A stretch of DNA of 33,546 bases from Zelonia costaricensis (GCA_030849075.1 JASAOO010003265.1:1-33546); one strand, 5' to 3'; counted from the first letter of the stretch, positions 18,734 to 29,700 are shown. Notes: generated by a model from the sequence alone, not told the origin. A program made the numbers and translations.

Positions 18734-21241
18734 CTAGTCCGTCACGTCGGCCTTCATCCGCTGCACCTCCTGCTTGTGCAGCTTTTCGACCAGGTCCAGA
18801 AACTCCTCGTCCCGCTGCGGGTCCTGCGCGTAGGGGTTGTCGAGGTCCTTGGCGTCGGCGTCCTCCTTGACGGGGCGGCGATCCGCAAGAAACGGGTCGA
18901 CGGCGTCGCCCTTCTCCCGCCCGGCCTCACCAACCGCCCCGCTGGCGGCGCCGGCGGGGGAGGACGTGGCCTGGGCGATGGTGCCGCGCAGCCGTGCCGC
19001 GGCGCCCTGAATACCGAACCGGTCAATCTCCGACTGCCGCTCCGCCCAGCGCCAGTCGTAGTAGGCGACCCGCCGCGTCTCGCGCTCCAGCATGGCCCGC
19101 ACGTACTTCTTCTCCCCGCTGGACGCGCGCGAGAGCGCGGGTGGGAGAATGTACCAGTGGAAGGAGCCGAGGTTGGTGCCGAGCAGGAGCTGCTGCGTGT
19201 AGCGCCGCGTCACGCGGTGCGGCAGCGGTTGAAATGCGATGGACGTGATGGCGTCCTGGACGAGGTGGTGGGTCAGCATCGGCTCCGGGTTGCGGTCCAG
19301 CAGGTCCCAGACCTCGACGAGGCCGTTGCCGGTGCCGATGAACACGACACCCGGCCGCGCCGGCGACCACGCCGCGCACGTCACGGGGCTGGCGCGTTGC
19401 GGGGACTCGTAGAGCGGCATCAGCAGCCCGGCGCGCCACACCTTGAAGCAGCTGTCACCGCACGTGAGGTACACGTCGCCGATGATGGGGTGGCGCTCCA
19501 CGCAGTAGATCGGGCCGGCGTGCGCCGCCGGGGCGACGGCGCGGACAAAGCGGGTGTCCTTCGTGTACCCGTACGTCGGAATCACGATGGAGGAGCGCCG
19601 CTCGTGCTGCGTCACCATGGAGCAGAAGCCGAGCTCGCCATCCGTGGTGGCGACGGCGACGGCGTACGACGGGGACTCATCGACGGTGCAGCCGTTGAAG
19701 AAGAAGCGGAAGCCCGTCATCTCGCCCGTGCCGTCCGGCTTCGTGAGCTGATAGCGCAGCAGCGGCACCCACGGCTGCTCGCCGCCGCCGGACCGGCTCT
19801 GGTGCTTGATCTTGCGCAGCTTGTCCTGCGGCAGGTACTCTGGCCGAATGTCCCACACCAGCATCGCGCCGTCCTCGCTCATGGTGGCGAACTGGTGCGT
19901 CTCGTTGACCACCGTCTGCTTGCCGTCAAAGCCGACCTCGAGGTGGTCGGGCAGCCACTGCAGGCTGTGCACGGGCCCCTGGTGCGACAGCTCGACGCGC
20001 GACTGCTGAAAGGGCTGCAGCCGCGGCACCTGCACGTCCCCGTCCATCTCCAGGCTGACACCCTTGAGACTCTCCGGCATGCGCGGCACGTCGCACACCT
20101 CGCGGAACTCCCCCGTTCCCCCGCTCTCCGCGTTGGCCGCCGCCGCCACCGCGCTCGACTGCTGCCCCTGCTGCTGCCCGTTCCCGTGCGAGAAGAAGCT
20201 GGCCACGTCGGCCTTGCTGAGGTCCCAGAGGAAGACCTGCCCGTTGATGGCGCCGCCGGCCACGAGGTGGGGCCGGCTAGGGTGGAAGTGGAGGACCTGC
20301 ACCTCCTCTGGTGCCTCCAGGAGGTAGCGCGGGTGCATCGGGTCGCCAAGGTCCCAGATAAGAGAGACGCTGCTCTCGCACCGGCGGTTCACCTGCAGCC
20401 GATCCTCCAGCGTCTGCAGCCCCACAGAGGCGACGCAAACAAAGTGATCGCGCTTGCGACCGCTGCGCCAGCTCACCCCGCTCACCCGCCGGTCCTTCGT
20501 TGAGCTGTGCACGTAGTTGCCCTTTTCGATCAAGACGAGCTCGTCGTGCGTGGCCACCACGGCGTCGTCCTCGTTGACGTTGCGGAAGTCGTCCGTGTAG
20601 ATGGGCACCTGGTAGTTTTGGGTGAGGCACATGAGGGTGCGCGGGAGCACCTTGTTCAGAAAGGCGCTCAGGTTTGGCTGCTCCTCCTTGGGCGGGGCCA
20701 CGTGCCGGATGCAGGCGTCCACCATCGTCGGCTCGGCCTGGGCCACGGCGTTCACGCGGCGGGCGTGGTGCGTCTGCGTCGCGGCGATGGCGCGGCGCGG
20801 GACGGCCTGCACGCCGGTGTCGACTTCGTCCCGCATCACCTCGTAGAGTGGGTTGTGCACCGAGCGGAGGTCGCGGCTGTCCTCGCTGGCCTCCTTCGTG
20901 ACGTAGTTGTTGTGGGCCGAGGTGCGGTGGCGCAAGATGGCCTGCCTGGCAACCTCGAACTGCACCGTGATGGGCGGCCGCCGCGGGAGGGCGAGGGCGC
21001 CTAGCGGGTCGGTGTCCGCCTGCTTGCGAATCTCATCCTCGCTGCCGTAGCTCTGCCACGTGCCCTTGGGCACCACCACGCGCAGCTCCTCGGCGACGCG
21101 GAGCAGATCCTTCGTGATGAGCTGCATCGGCGGTGGTGCGGCCGTGGAGGGGATGCCCGCGCTTGACTGCGCCGCGATATCCGTCACGAGGCTCGTGGAG
21201 TGCGACTCCGCCGCGAGCGCCGCTGTAACAACTGCCTGCAT
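18734..21241 (-). CDS. Axonemal dynein intermediate chain, WD repeat (IC140/WDR63-like), 835 aa
   Basis: Start at the first ATG, 21241. The frame extends upstream only from a TTG, across the splice acceptor. Stop is TAG 18734-18736. The protein has a non-repeat N-terminus of about 240 residues, then a WD-repeat propeller: blades are visible near 317-342 (HPSRPHLVAGGAINGQVFLWDL), 449-464 (DGAMLVWDI), 574-603 (HPIIGDVYLTCGDSCFKVW), 617-650 (GTGNGLVEVWDLLDR) and 664-700. The C-terminus is acidic and helical (EEFLDLVEKLHKQEV). Dynein intermediate chains use the propeller to bind the heavy chains' tail and the N-terminus to bind light chains. The segment AGGAINGQVFLWDL and overall length point to the inner-arm I1/f chain IC140 (WDR63/DNAI3) rather than the outer-arm or cytoplasmic chains; that subtype is inferred. 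It would act in the flagellar axoneme. Dynein intermediate chain identity is firm. Confidence 0.88.
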   Translation of the reverse strand: MQAVVTAALAAESHSTSLVTDIAAQSSAGIPSTAAPPPMQLITKDLLRVAEELRVVVPKGTWQSYGSEDEIRKQADTDPLGALALPRRPPITVQFEVARQAILRHRTSAHNNYVTKEASEDSRDLRSVHNPLYEVMRDEVDTGVQAVPRRAIAATQTHHARRVNAVAQAEPTMVDACIRHVAPPKEEQPNLSAFLNKVLPRTLMCLTQNYQVPIYTDDFRNVNEDDAVVATHDELVLIEKGNYVHSSTKDRRVSGVSWRSGRKRDHFVCVASVGLQTLEDRLQVNRRCESSVSLIWDLGDPMHPRYLLEAPEEVQVLHFHPSRPHLVAGGAINGQVFLWDLSKADVASFFSHGNGQQQGQQSSAVAAAANAESGGTGEFREVCDVPRMPESLKGVSLEMDGDVQVPRLQPFQQSRVELSHQGPVHSLQWLPDHLEVGFDGKQTVVNETHQFATMSEDGAMLVWDIRPEYLPQDKLRKIKHQSRSGGGEQPWVPLLRYQLTKPDGTGEMTGFRFFFNGCTVDESPSYAVAVATTDGELGFCSMVTQHERRSSIVIPTYGYTKDTRFVRAVAPAAHAGPIYCVERHPIIGDVYLTCGDSCFKVWRAGLLMPLYESPQRASPVTCAAWSPARPGVVFIGTGNGLVEVWDLLDRNPEPMLTHHLVQDAITSIAFQPLPHRVTRRYTQQLLLGTNLGSFHWYILPPALSRASSGEKKYVRAMLERETRRVAYYDWRWAERQSEIDRFGIQGAAARLRGTIAQATSSPAGAASGAVGEAGREKGDAVDPFLADRRPVKEDADAKDLDNPYAQDPQRDEEFLDLVEKLHKQEVQRMKADVTD

Positions 21242-21305
21242 CGTCGCCGGCGAAAGCGAGACTGACGGGAAGAAAGTGCGGCCGGTGGAAGCAGCACCGG
21301 CTGAG

Positions 21306-21335
21306 CTGCACTCACACAAAAGAAAAGAAAAACAC
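21306..21335 (-). promoter_or_regulatory. Trans-splice acceptor of the dynein chain gene
   Basis: Sense strand GTTTTTCTTTTCTTTTGTG then GAGTGCAG, with AG at 21307-21306, gives a 64-nt 5'UTR to the ATG at 21241. A second AG about 40 nt further downstream could be used as an alternative. Confidence 0.65.
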
Positions 21336-21604
21336 CGGAGTGCTCTAAGCGTGCGACAGACCTACGATGCGACTGTGCGTTTGCCTCCCTCGCTCCAAAT
21401 CACGCTCCGGCTTCCTTTCTGTGGTTGTGGCCCCTCTGTCCAGTCAGAAAGCCACGTGGTTCTGATTCGTCACGATTGTGTAGAGGAGCGAGAGGGAGGG
21501 AGGGGGAGGGAAACAGCGCGTGTGTGTGTGTGGGGGGGGGGGGGGCACAAGGGCAGAACCGCGTTTGCTCGTCTGCGGTGCGAAGCTAGCGATGGAAGCG
21601 TCGA

Positions 21605-21624
21605 TGTGTGTGTGTGTGTGTGTG
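21605..21624. repeat. TG/CA microsatellite
   Basis: (TG)10 on plus, the opposite phase to most other runs in the window, which are CA on plus. Confidence 0.9.
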
Positions 21625-23672
21625 CGCGTGTGTATGTGTGTTTGCGATGAAAGACTGAGAGAAAGGGGTGAAGGAGGGCGGCCAGCGAAGAGCCAGGAGA
21701 ATCCTCAGTGTTGGGGAGCGGTTCGCATCAAGACGCTGGTCCTGACAGAGATAGAGACAGCTGCGGAGCAGTCCAAGGCGCTTGATAGGACTTCCTGCCG
21801 CCGCCCTCACACACATGCATCGATCACCTTGAAGCCCTCAACATCGCAGCAGAGAGTCGCGCTCGCGCATCCGCAATAACTTGTGTGGCAGAAAGGTGTG
21901 CGGGGGGCCCCCTTGTTGACGAGCGCCACGCTTTCGGGGTGAGTCCACTGACCTCCCGCAGAGATTCACCGCTCCTGGAGAACATGCTCCGTGTGCGCGT
22001 GTGAGTGCATGTGCCTGTACACAGGTTAAGTGCTTCTTTTTTTATTATTTTCTGCTTGCCACGAACGCAAACAAACAGAGACATGACGTGATGACGTGCG
22101 CCCTCCGCCGTCATTTCGCAAAAGTCCACTTCGCCTCCTCCGCAACTCGCCGCCTCTCTACCCTCCGTGGCGCTGTCCACAACAGGTGTCGTGAGCACGC
22201 ACAACGGGAATGGAGTGGGCGCAGCCTCAGCAGATTCGGCGCAGACGAGAAGAGAGCAGCGCAAAGCGGCGCAGAAACTCTCAGGTTGGAGGAAAGGCAC
22301 GTGCGCCGACACCAGCGACTACGGCTCGCTGCAACTACAACACCCAACACGACGCAGCACTCCGCCGTAAATTGAAAAGGAGACACACACGCACGCACCA
22401 CCATACGCACGCACACGTGCGGAGCCGCTCTGCCCTTTTGTCCACACGCGTCGTTTCACGACCCCCGCCTCATCTCTCCGCACGCTGCAGGAACCATGAA
22501 AGAGGGAGCCGGAGGCTGGCTGTGCGCTGTGCCCGGCGGTGTGGTGGTAGGCGTGAATCCTGCGCGCACGACAGGAGCCCTCGATCATCGTCATCACCGT
22601 CATCATCGTCACCATCGGCCGTGGTACCCTTTTTGTTTTTTTCGCGCGCGGCCGTGCACGACACACAAGCACATCGCAAAAGGAATGCTACGCCGCATCA
22701 GCGCAGAGAGTCCTCGCCCCACTGGAATCATGGCATAGGCGCGCGGAGAGCAGCCGGAGGCGGGCTCAGGGCGAAACGAAAGCGCAGAAGGCGGGGTGCC
22801 GCACCAATGGTAGGGGGGTAGAGAGGAGGAGAGAGGAGCGCTCAAAGCGAACGGGGGGGGGGGCGCGCCCACTCTCGTCGCCGGTTCAGCAACACGAGCG
22901 ACAACGGTTCAAAGACGATTGCGTGACCCGCCGGCATGCCGCATTCTCCGACTGCGTCGCGACTGCAGCAACCGCAACTGGAAAGGGAAAAAAGGTGTGG
23001 AGGGAGGCCGAAGGAGAAGAGCGTCGCGCATCTCACCACGTTCCACGCACACACGCACAGGGATCAACACATTTACAGAGCGCAAGCGCACACGCACACG
23101 AGAACAGAAGACCGGCGCCGAGTCCGTACACCGAGTGTTGCATGATGCGCTGCACATCGCACACCACGGGGGATAGCCGAGCTCGTTCCAACAAACACAC
23201 ACACACACACGCACACAAAAATAGAGAGTCGCGGCTCAGATACAACGACGGGTTCCACCCCGGAAGCACAGCAGCGTGCCAGAGCGGACAAGAAGTGCAC
23301 AAAACAAAAAAAGTGTGAGACAGTGAGGGAGCAAGTGTCAAGTGGAGGAGAAGGCGGGGGAGACTAGAAGACAGGAAAAAAGGAAAGGGGGAAAAACAGA
23401 AGAACGAAAAAGGGGATCTTTATATAAGAAAATGGACGATGCGGAGACGGGGTGGAGGAGTGCACACGCCTTCGCACATAGGTGCACACACCAAGACGCG
23501 CAACGTGATGACGCGGCAGGGGGAGGAGGGGGCAGGAGGATCGGGGAGGGGAATAGGGGCAGCGCCGCGAGCGCAAGAGTGTGGGGTCTGCGCACTGACG
23601 CGTTTTTTCTCCTTTTTCTTTCCTTACCGATGCAAGTGACGTCCAGGCGGCTCGAGGGCAACCAAATCACAG

Positions 23673-23698
23673 CACACACACACACACACACACACACA
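23673..23698. repeat. CA/TG microsatellite
   Basis: (CA)13 on plus, about 200 nt downstream of the eIF4E stop codon, so UG-rich in its 3'UTR. Confidence 0.9.
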
Positions 23699-23892
23699 GC
23701 ATCAACACCTATTCCAGTTCTCCCCAACGGCAACGCGGCGCCGGCACGCACGCGGCAAAAGAGTCGACCCAGGGCACCCAAGAAAACATGAGGGAGGAGC
23801 GCAACAACACGGAGTGAAGAAAAAAGACCACAAGACACATCACACAGGGAGGGGGGGAGGCAGGGGCTCCTGGTCGCGTCGCCCCCCGCCGA

Positions 23893-24531
23893 CTAGGACG
23901 ACTCACCGTGCTTCGTGAAGACGATAGAGGCGATGGGCGGCAGACTCGCCTCCTTCGACAGCGTCTTCTTCAGCGCGTCGATCTTCTCCTTCGCCGCGGC
24001 GTCGCTCACCCAGATGGCGAGGCGATTGTGGTACTTGCGCTTCGACATGACGACGCCCGTCACGAATGGTCCACTGCCGGCGTCCTTCTTGTCCACGCTG
24101 TCGAGGTACTCGCCGACGGCCGCCATCAGCACGTTCTCCCACGCCTTGTCGAGGTCCGTCTTGGACTCCGCGCCGCTCCCGTCGGCCGAGTTGGTGCCGC
24201 TCGAGTTGTTGCTGTTGCGGCCGTTGGCGGCGGTGATGTCGAGGTTGACCCACAGCTTGCCGCCCTTCTTGTTCGCCGGGTCCTCCCACATGGGCTTGAC
24301 ACCTTCCTGGAAGAAGTGGTACTGCGAGGAGGTCCGCAATGCGTGCAGGGGCTTCATATACTTGAGCATCACAAAGAACTCCTCGACAGAGTGCACCGTG
24401 ATGATGGGCACAAGTGACATCTCCCAGTTCTCCGTGTTGTACGTGGAGGGGCTGTCGTACCACAGGGTCCAGGCCCGCTGCAGCTTGTGCAGGTTCGCGC
24501 CCTTCGGCGCATTCCTCGATCCTCCGGACAT
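23893..24531 (-). CDS. EIF4E1: Eukaryotic translation initiation factor 4E, IF4E-1-like (212 aa)
   Basis: Start ATG 24531, stop TAG 23893-23895; length matches canonical eIF4E. The whole core aligns to the family: LHKLQRAWTLWYDSP at 14-28, NWEMSL with W36 (equivalent to human W56), MWEDPANKKGGKLWV at 81-95 with W82/E83 (W102/E103), and RLAIWVSD with W174 (W166). Trp sandwich and Glu needed for m7G binding are therefore present. The position equivalent to human W73, which contacts eIF4G and 4E-BPs, is Phe (VEEFF, F53). Residues about 101-122 form a Ser/Asn/Gly insertion before the KTDLDKAWENVL helix, absent from human eIF4E. The short N-terminus and close match to the canonical form point to the IF4E-1 paralogue rather than the longer IF4E-3 or IF4E-4. 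It would bind capped (cap-4) mRNAs in the cytoplasm. The choice among the six trypanosomatid paralogues is from memory. Confidence 0.93.
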   Translation of the reverse strand: MSGGSRNAPKGANLHKLQRAWTLWYDSPSTYNTENWEMSLVPIITVHSVEEFFVMLKYMKPLHALRTSSQYHFFQEGVKPMWEDPANKKGGKLWVNLDITAANGRNSNNSSGTNSADGSGAESKTDLDKAWENVLMAAVGEYLDSVDKKDAGSGPFVTGVVMSKRKYHNRLAIWVSDAAAKEKIDALKKTLSKEASLPPIASIVFTKHGESS

Positions 24532-24590
24532 TGCTTTTCCTTGTACTCGTGCCGATTCACGACGCAAATGGCGCGCGTGTGCGGGTGTGT

Positions 24591-24640
24591 CTTCGGCACA
24601 GGCGAACGAGGGGTGGGTGCGTCACCGCAAGAGCAAAAAA
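24591..24640 (-). promoter_or_regulatory. Probable trans-splice acceptor of the eIF4E gene
   Basis: Sense strand CTTCGTTTTTTTGCTCTTGC, then C-rich sequence, then CCGAAG with AG at 24592-24591, gives a 59-nt 5'UTR to the ATG at 24531. A later AG lies only a few bases before the ATG and is less likely. Confidence 0.55.
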
Positions 24641-26069
24641 ACGAAGTGGTGCAGCGGACAACAGAGGCACACACGCTACGGCGCTGCGCCAGAAGGTGGG
24701 CTGGACGGCGAGAGTGGCGAACGCGCGAGGCGGTCAATGGGAGGGAGCCCGCAATAGCAGCAGCCGATTCCGAGAAAAGCGGGAGAACAGACGGAGAGAG
24801 GGGGGGGGAGACACGCTGGAGGCGGGGCGTGATGCGGGCGGGCGGACTACCAAAGGAGAACGTGAACTGCGGCCTTTGTCGATCTCCACAAAACGAACAC
24901 AGAGGCAGACGGGGGGGGACACAAGAAGAAGGGCTCGGGCTGCAGGGGTCGTGCCACTCCTACAGTAGCGTTGCGGGCAAGGAGGCCAGAATGAGAAGAG
25001 AGGAGGGGAGGTTGCCCGGGTGGTCGTGCACGGACACGAGCGCAGCGCCGATCGCCGGTGCGAGGCCAGACACGTCGTGACACAACGGCACAGGAAGCCT
25101 GCAAAGCGTGGAGAGGGAGGGGGGCGGTTGGGTGGCTGCGAAGATTGCCGGGCCACTGCGGTGGCGAGTGCGATCGCGCGAGAGAGTTTTGGAGGGTGGA
25201 AAGAGAAAGAGAGTACAAATCGAGACAAAAGTCCTCCTTACTTACACACACACACGCGCACACGTTAGGCAGAACGGGAAAGGGGAGTGGGAAGAAGACG
25301 GAGGTGAGTGACCAAAGGCCCACAAACACAGGAGGATGGTGAAGGCAGCGAGAAGCGGAAAATCACCAGACCCGACGTCGCTCACTACTTCTTTCTTTCT
25401 TCTCTCTTCTGTTTCTCTTTCACCACCGCAGGATGTGAGATCGAGCCGAGCGGGGGGAGGGGGCAGACGAGGCGGAGGTGGAGAGGGCTTGACCGGGTCA
25501 GAGGAGAATACAAATGAGAGAAACGCAGCGTGTGAGCGCTCGGGGGAGAAAGGCGCGGGCGGGTGCGACAGCTGCGGCGCGTCAGCGCGTGCGCCTCGTG
25601 GTGAGAACGGGGAAAACCGAAAACGCGCGACTGGAAAGCCACGACACAACGCGAAAATAGGATGGCGGCGACACGGCACAAAAGAAGGTAACAAAGCTGC
25701 GCACAGCGGGTGGAGAAAGAACGGCGATAGAACCGCACAACGGTAGGTCGAGCCAATTCGCTGGGTTCGTGCACCGAGTGGTAGGCGGCGTTGCTGCTGG
25801 GCTCGTGCACTGGCACTTGGCTGGTTTGCGCTCCTGCAACACGTTCTCGCACCGTTTATGTGCTGCGTGTGGGTGGGGGGAAGAAGGCGGCACGCGGCCG
25901 AGAGAACAGTGAGAACGCAAGTGCGCAAACCCGTCACACACGTACGCACGCACGCACGCTCGCTCGTCACCCACCAGTAAGACAGCAACAACGCGAGGGA
26001 CGATGCGAAGCAGAGGGAAACGGGTCGTCGAGGGCTACTGGGGAAACACGCGAAAAGGTGCAAGCAAGC

Positions 26070-26099
26070 CACACACACACACACACACAGAGAGAGAGA
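26070..26099. repeat. Compound CA then GA microsatellite
   Basis: (CA)10 at 26070-26089 continues directly into an AG run to about 26099, in the long spacer upstream of eIF4E. Confidence 0.85.
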
Positions 26100-26758
26100 A
26101 GGAAAGCGAGGAGCGAGAGGAGAAGGGAGCCAAAAGCAAAAAAGAGTATGTGAAAAGCGAGAGTGAGAGAGGAGGGGGGAAGGAGGGGAGCGGTGTGTGT
26201 GCGCTTCAAGTCAACACGACACGCCGTCCTGAATACGCTCCCTCGGCTGATGCAGTTGGTGCCCGAGTGTGTGTGTTTGTATGTTTCTATCTTCTTTGGA
26301 GGTGGAGGGGTAAAGCGCTCGTCGCTATGCAGTGACGGATGCCGCCAGCCCGACTCCTGAAAACACCAGAAACACAACAGGAGACGCTTCTCCGTGAGGG
26401 GGACGACAGACAGAGGAGGTGGGGGGCGTGACGGTGGCTATGCGCTAGGGGGGGGGGGGACGGAGGGTGCACCGGAAAGTGAAGCGGTTCGGCAGCGCTT
26501 TTCGCTTGTGTGTTTGTGTGAACTCGTCCCCTGCGTGAAGGGGGGGGGGTGGAGGGCCGGGAGAAACGGCTGACGGCGGAAGGGCACAAGAATGCTCGGT
26601 GGAGAAAGAACTGCGTTCGCGAGGGGAGCAGGGGTGGTGCGTGCTGTGAAAGGAAGGGGGAGAGACCTGCGGTGGCGCGGCACGAGGAAGGGAGGGACAA
26701 GAAGGGCTGACCCCGAATACCTGAGGAGGAGAAAGGGAGGGAGCACAACACGCCAACG

Positions 26759-26778
26759 CACACACACACACACACACA
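26759..26778. repeat. CA/TG microsatellite
   Basis: (CA)10 on plus in the long spacer, followed by CGCACACGAG. Confidence 0.85.
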
Positions 26779-29700
26779 CGCACACGAGCCACGTACCACC
26801 AGCGGGGGGGAGAAGAAGAACAAGAACCAAAAGAACAACGCCACAGAAGAAAAGGTCGAAAGAGAAGAAAGGAAAAGAGCGAGAAGGAAGCGACAAAACT
26901 CAGCTGCGCTCCTCCGCAGCCCGTGTGTGCGAGCAGAAGGAGCGAGGAGGCCGGATGAGGTGCCAGCAGAAGCAGAAGACGAGGAGCAAGTGGCTTGGGT
27001 CGATAGCCAGGTGCGCTGCTGGTGCCCGGTAGGGGTTTGTGTGAGAGAGGGAGGGAGGGAGGGGGGTGAAGTAAAAGAAGATGTGGCGGGGCAGGGCAAG
27101 TTGCAGAGCGTACACCGACAGAAGAAGAAGAAACACAGGGGAGACGAGAAGCACGTGCGAGTCTCTCTCTCCTTCCTCGTCTTGTGTTGTGCGCGTGGCG
27201 CGTGCGTGTAGCGGTGAGGCAGGCGGGAGAGGAGGAGGAAAGGAGGGTCCGGTCACGCGATGCTGTCTACTTCGTTGTTGTGTGTGCCTCAGTACGCTTG
27301 CGAAGGCCGGTGACGTCAATCAGAGTTGTGCACCTTCGTACCAACGCAAAGCAAACAAAACAGGGGGGGTGGGGGTATGGGCTCGGTGCAGATGAGTGGA
27401 GGGAGCGGGGCAGAGGACGGCACACCCTACAGGAGCCGGTAGTGGTGGGGGTGGGGGGGGGGGCAGACAAAAGTGGTGAGGGCGGCTGAGGGAGGGGTGG
27501 GGGACTCGTGAGCTCCTCTCTCCGGTGCGTTTTGTTCTTCCGTCAAGAGTCGAGGAGGTGCGGCAGGAGGAAACTTAAATGGAGAAACGGAAAAGTCAAA
27601 AAGAAGGAAACGAAGTGGAATTCACAGTCACGCTGGAGTGTACGCGTGTATGTCCTAATCATGTAAGCGGTGTGTCCGTGTGGTCGGTGGTGATGGGCTG
27701 GATGGGGGTGGTTGCTGGGAGGACGAGAGGTGAAGGGTGGGGTGATAGAGGAGGAGGAGAGCGGTAGCAGATACGGGAGATGGTGCTGCTTGTGGAGGGG
27801 AATGGCAAGGAGAAAAAAGACGGCGAAGGGGGAGGGGGGAGGCGGGAGGCGAGGCAGCCAGTAGGTGTCTCTCCGGGACTCTCTGGCAACCCATCGGCCA
27901 GGGAAGGGGGGAGGGGGGAGGCGATGCAACCACCGAGTTGGAAGAGTTGGAGAGTACAGAGAAGAAAACAAACCGGGACGTGGGAAGAAGGGAGAGGTGG
28001 TGCAGGTGTGTGGGAAGGGGGGGCTACAGCGCGCGGGGGTGCACATGTCTCCGCTGAAACTCGCCTTCGCGTGCGAGAAAGGTGGCGCAGCCTCTGCCTA
28101 CCGCCTGCAAGCTGCAAAAAAACAGCATCAGCGCGGCGGCCAATGCAGCGCGACGCCCGCTTCTGTTCTCCGCTTCCGTCCAAGCGGGTGGAGGAAACCA
28201 GGCAGAAAAAAATGGGCGCCTCTCTGCAGCGCTCGAGTAGCGCAGGGGAGGCAGCGGCCTTCAGGTGACAAGTCATGAGGATGAGACCGGGTTGCTGTCG
28301 TGCACACGCGCCGTCGTGCTCGTTTCTCTGTAGTGGCTTTTGCGTTCTTTCGTGTGTGTGTGTGTGTTAGTGTCGGCCTTCGGCCTCTCCCCACACCTCG
28401 CGGCGTCTGCCACGTCGGAGGTCATCCCACGCTTCACGCCCGCCCCTGCCTCCTCTTCCTCGTGGACGACATGCACCGGGCACAGCACACCGTCTTGCAC
28501 AGACGGCAACGCAGCGCCTTCGCGTGCCAATTTTGCCCAAATGAGGGAGGGGGGGACCGGGGACGGAGGTGTGTTGGGGTCACAGGAGGTGGAGAGAGAG
28601 AAACGAAGGTCGAGCCACGCAACAAGCTGGAAAAGGTCCAGGCGCCGGATTCAGGGGAGGGGGGTACAAGAAGTAGAGTGGGAAGGAAGGAGGGTCCGTG
28701 GTACAACAGGGGGTTTAAAGGAAGAAGACAAGAAAAAAAAGGGCGAAGAGGCGAAAAGGCACTGGCAGCAAGGCAGTCTGTCACATGCCCAAGCACACAC
28801 ACACACTCACTCACATATACCACATACACAGACGCACATGTGGGTGTGGGTGTGTGTGTGTGTGCCCACCCCTGTGAGCCAGACAGCTTGTGGGGAAGAA
28901 AGAGGATCTATAGCGGTGGAGGGAGAGAAGCTACAAGAACGCAAGAAACACACCAACAAAGAAGGACAGCGACAAGGCCTCACGATGGCGGCACTGGAGG
29001 GGGGGAGGTGAAGGCAGTGCAGAGCGGGACAGGGCAGAGACCGCGTTGAGCTGAGTTGGGGAAAGGCGGAAAAGAGCCGGAGAAACTCCGCACGGCGGAG
29101 GCGGAGGAATATCAAGAGGCGCGGCGCGCAAACGTGCGGAGACATGTTGGTGCCGCCGTACCCATCCACTCCCTCTCCATCTCCTCCATGCTCGCCTCTC
29201 CATCCTCGTCTGTGCCTATGGCACCCAACCACACCCACACACATACACACTATCATCTCCATTGCTGCCTCCTCACAACGCGCGCACACACCGAACCCTG
29301 CCGGCACGATACGGGCCGACTCACATAGCCCACTCATGCACATCGACACGCCCGCACGCACGGCGCCAAGGCGGGCGCACTTTCATCTATAAACTCGGGA
29401 CGTGCAGGAAAAGGGGAAAGGAAAAGAGCCGACGTCTGAGGCTGCGCATCTCTTCAGCGCCCCCCCCGTCTTTTCTTGTTTGCGCCTGCGGGCACGCACG
29501 CAGGCCGCGTTCAACAAAACACGCGTGTGGCGCGGAGGTGAGACATCGAGAGTGCCAGCACGTGCTTGCCTCCACGCTCGAGTGGGCTCCCCCCCCTCCT
29601 CCGTTGCCGTTGGAGACGCGCGTTTGCCCGTGCACGCGTGGCTGCCAGTTTACCGGCACGCGCAGCTCATCCGTCGCTCTTTTTACTCCTGCTTGTCCAC

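Larger units (their letters stand above)
21242..23892. other. Spacer between eIF4E gene and dynein chain gene
   Basis: About 2.65 kb, no supported gene. It holds the 3'UTR of eIF4E and the acceptor and 5'UTR of the dynein chain. Contents: G13 at 21533-21545, (TG)10 at 21605-21624, G11 at 22853-22863, (AC)8 at 23195-23210, (CA)13 at 23673-23698, a CAT/CGT-rich imperfect triplet run at about 22582-22620, and a balanced-composition block at about 22090-22350. A T/C-rich plus-strand tract lies at about 23602-23640. Confidence 0.7.

Noticed and set aside
18707..20503. 598-codon open frame on the plus strand
   Set aside because: It is antisense to the dynein chain gene. Its Arg/Leu/Val/His/Ala-rich translation is what GC-rich third positions on the other strand produce, and it has no recognisable domain.
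25242..27099. Minus-strand frames of 270-280 codons (25242-26084 and 26287-27099)
   Set aside because: They consist of Cys/Val, Ser/Pro/Leu and Phe runs from CA, CT and TTC repeats, the first lacks a good start context, and no domain or conserved motif is visible.
27659..28276. 205-codon ATG-started minus frame
   Set aside because: The second half is Pro/Ser/Leu low complexity and there is no strong pyrimidine-AG acceptor just upstream. I kept it only as part of a finding about the surrounding block.
28434..28520. Cys-rich peptide resembling a zinc knuckle (CRLCKTVCCARC)
   Set aside because: It is a short patch at the end of a low-complexity frame, without a full zinc-ribbon spacing or a plausible start.
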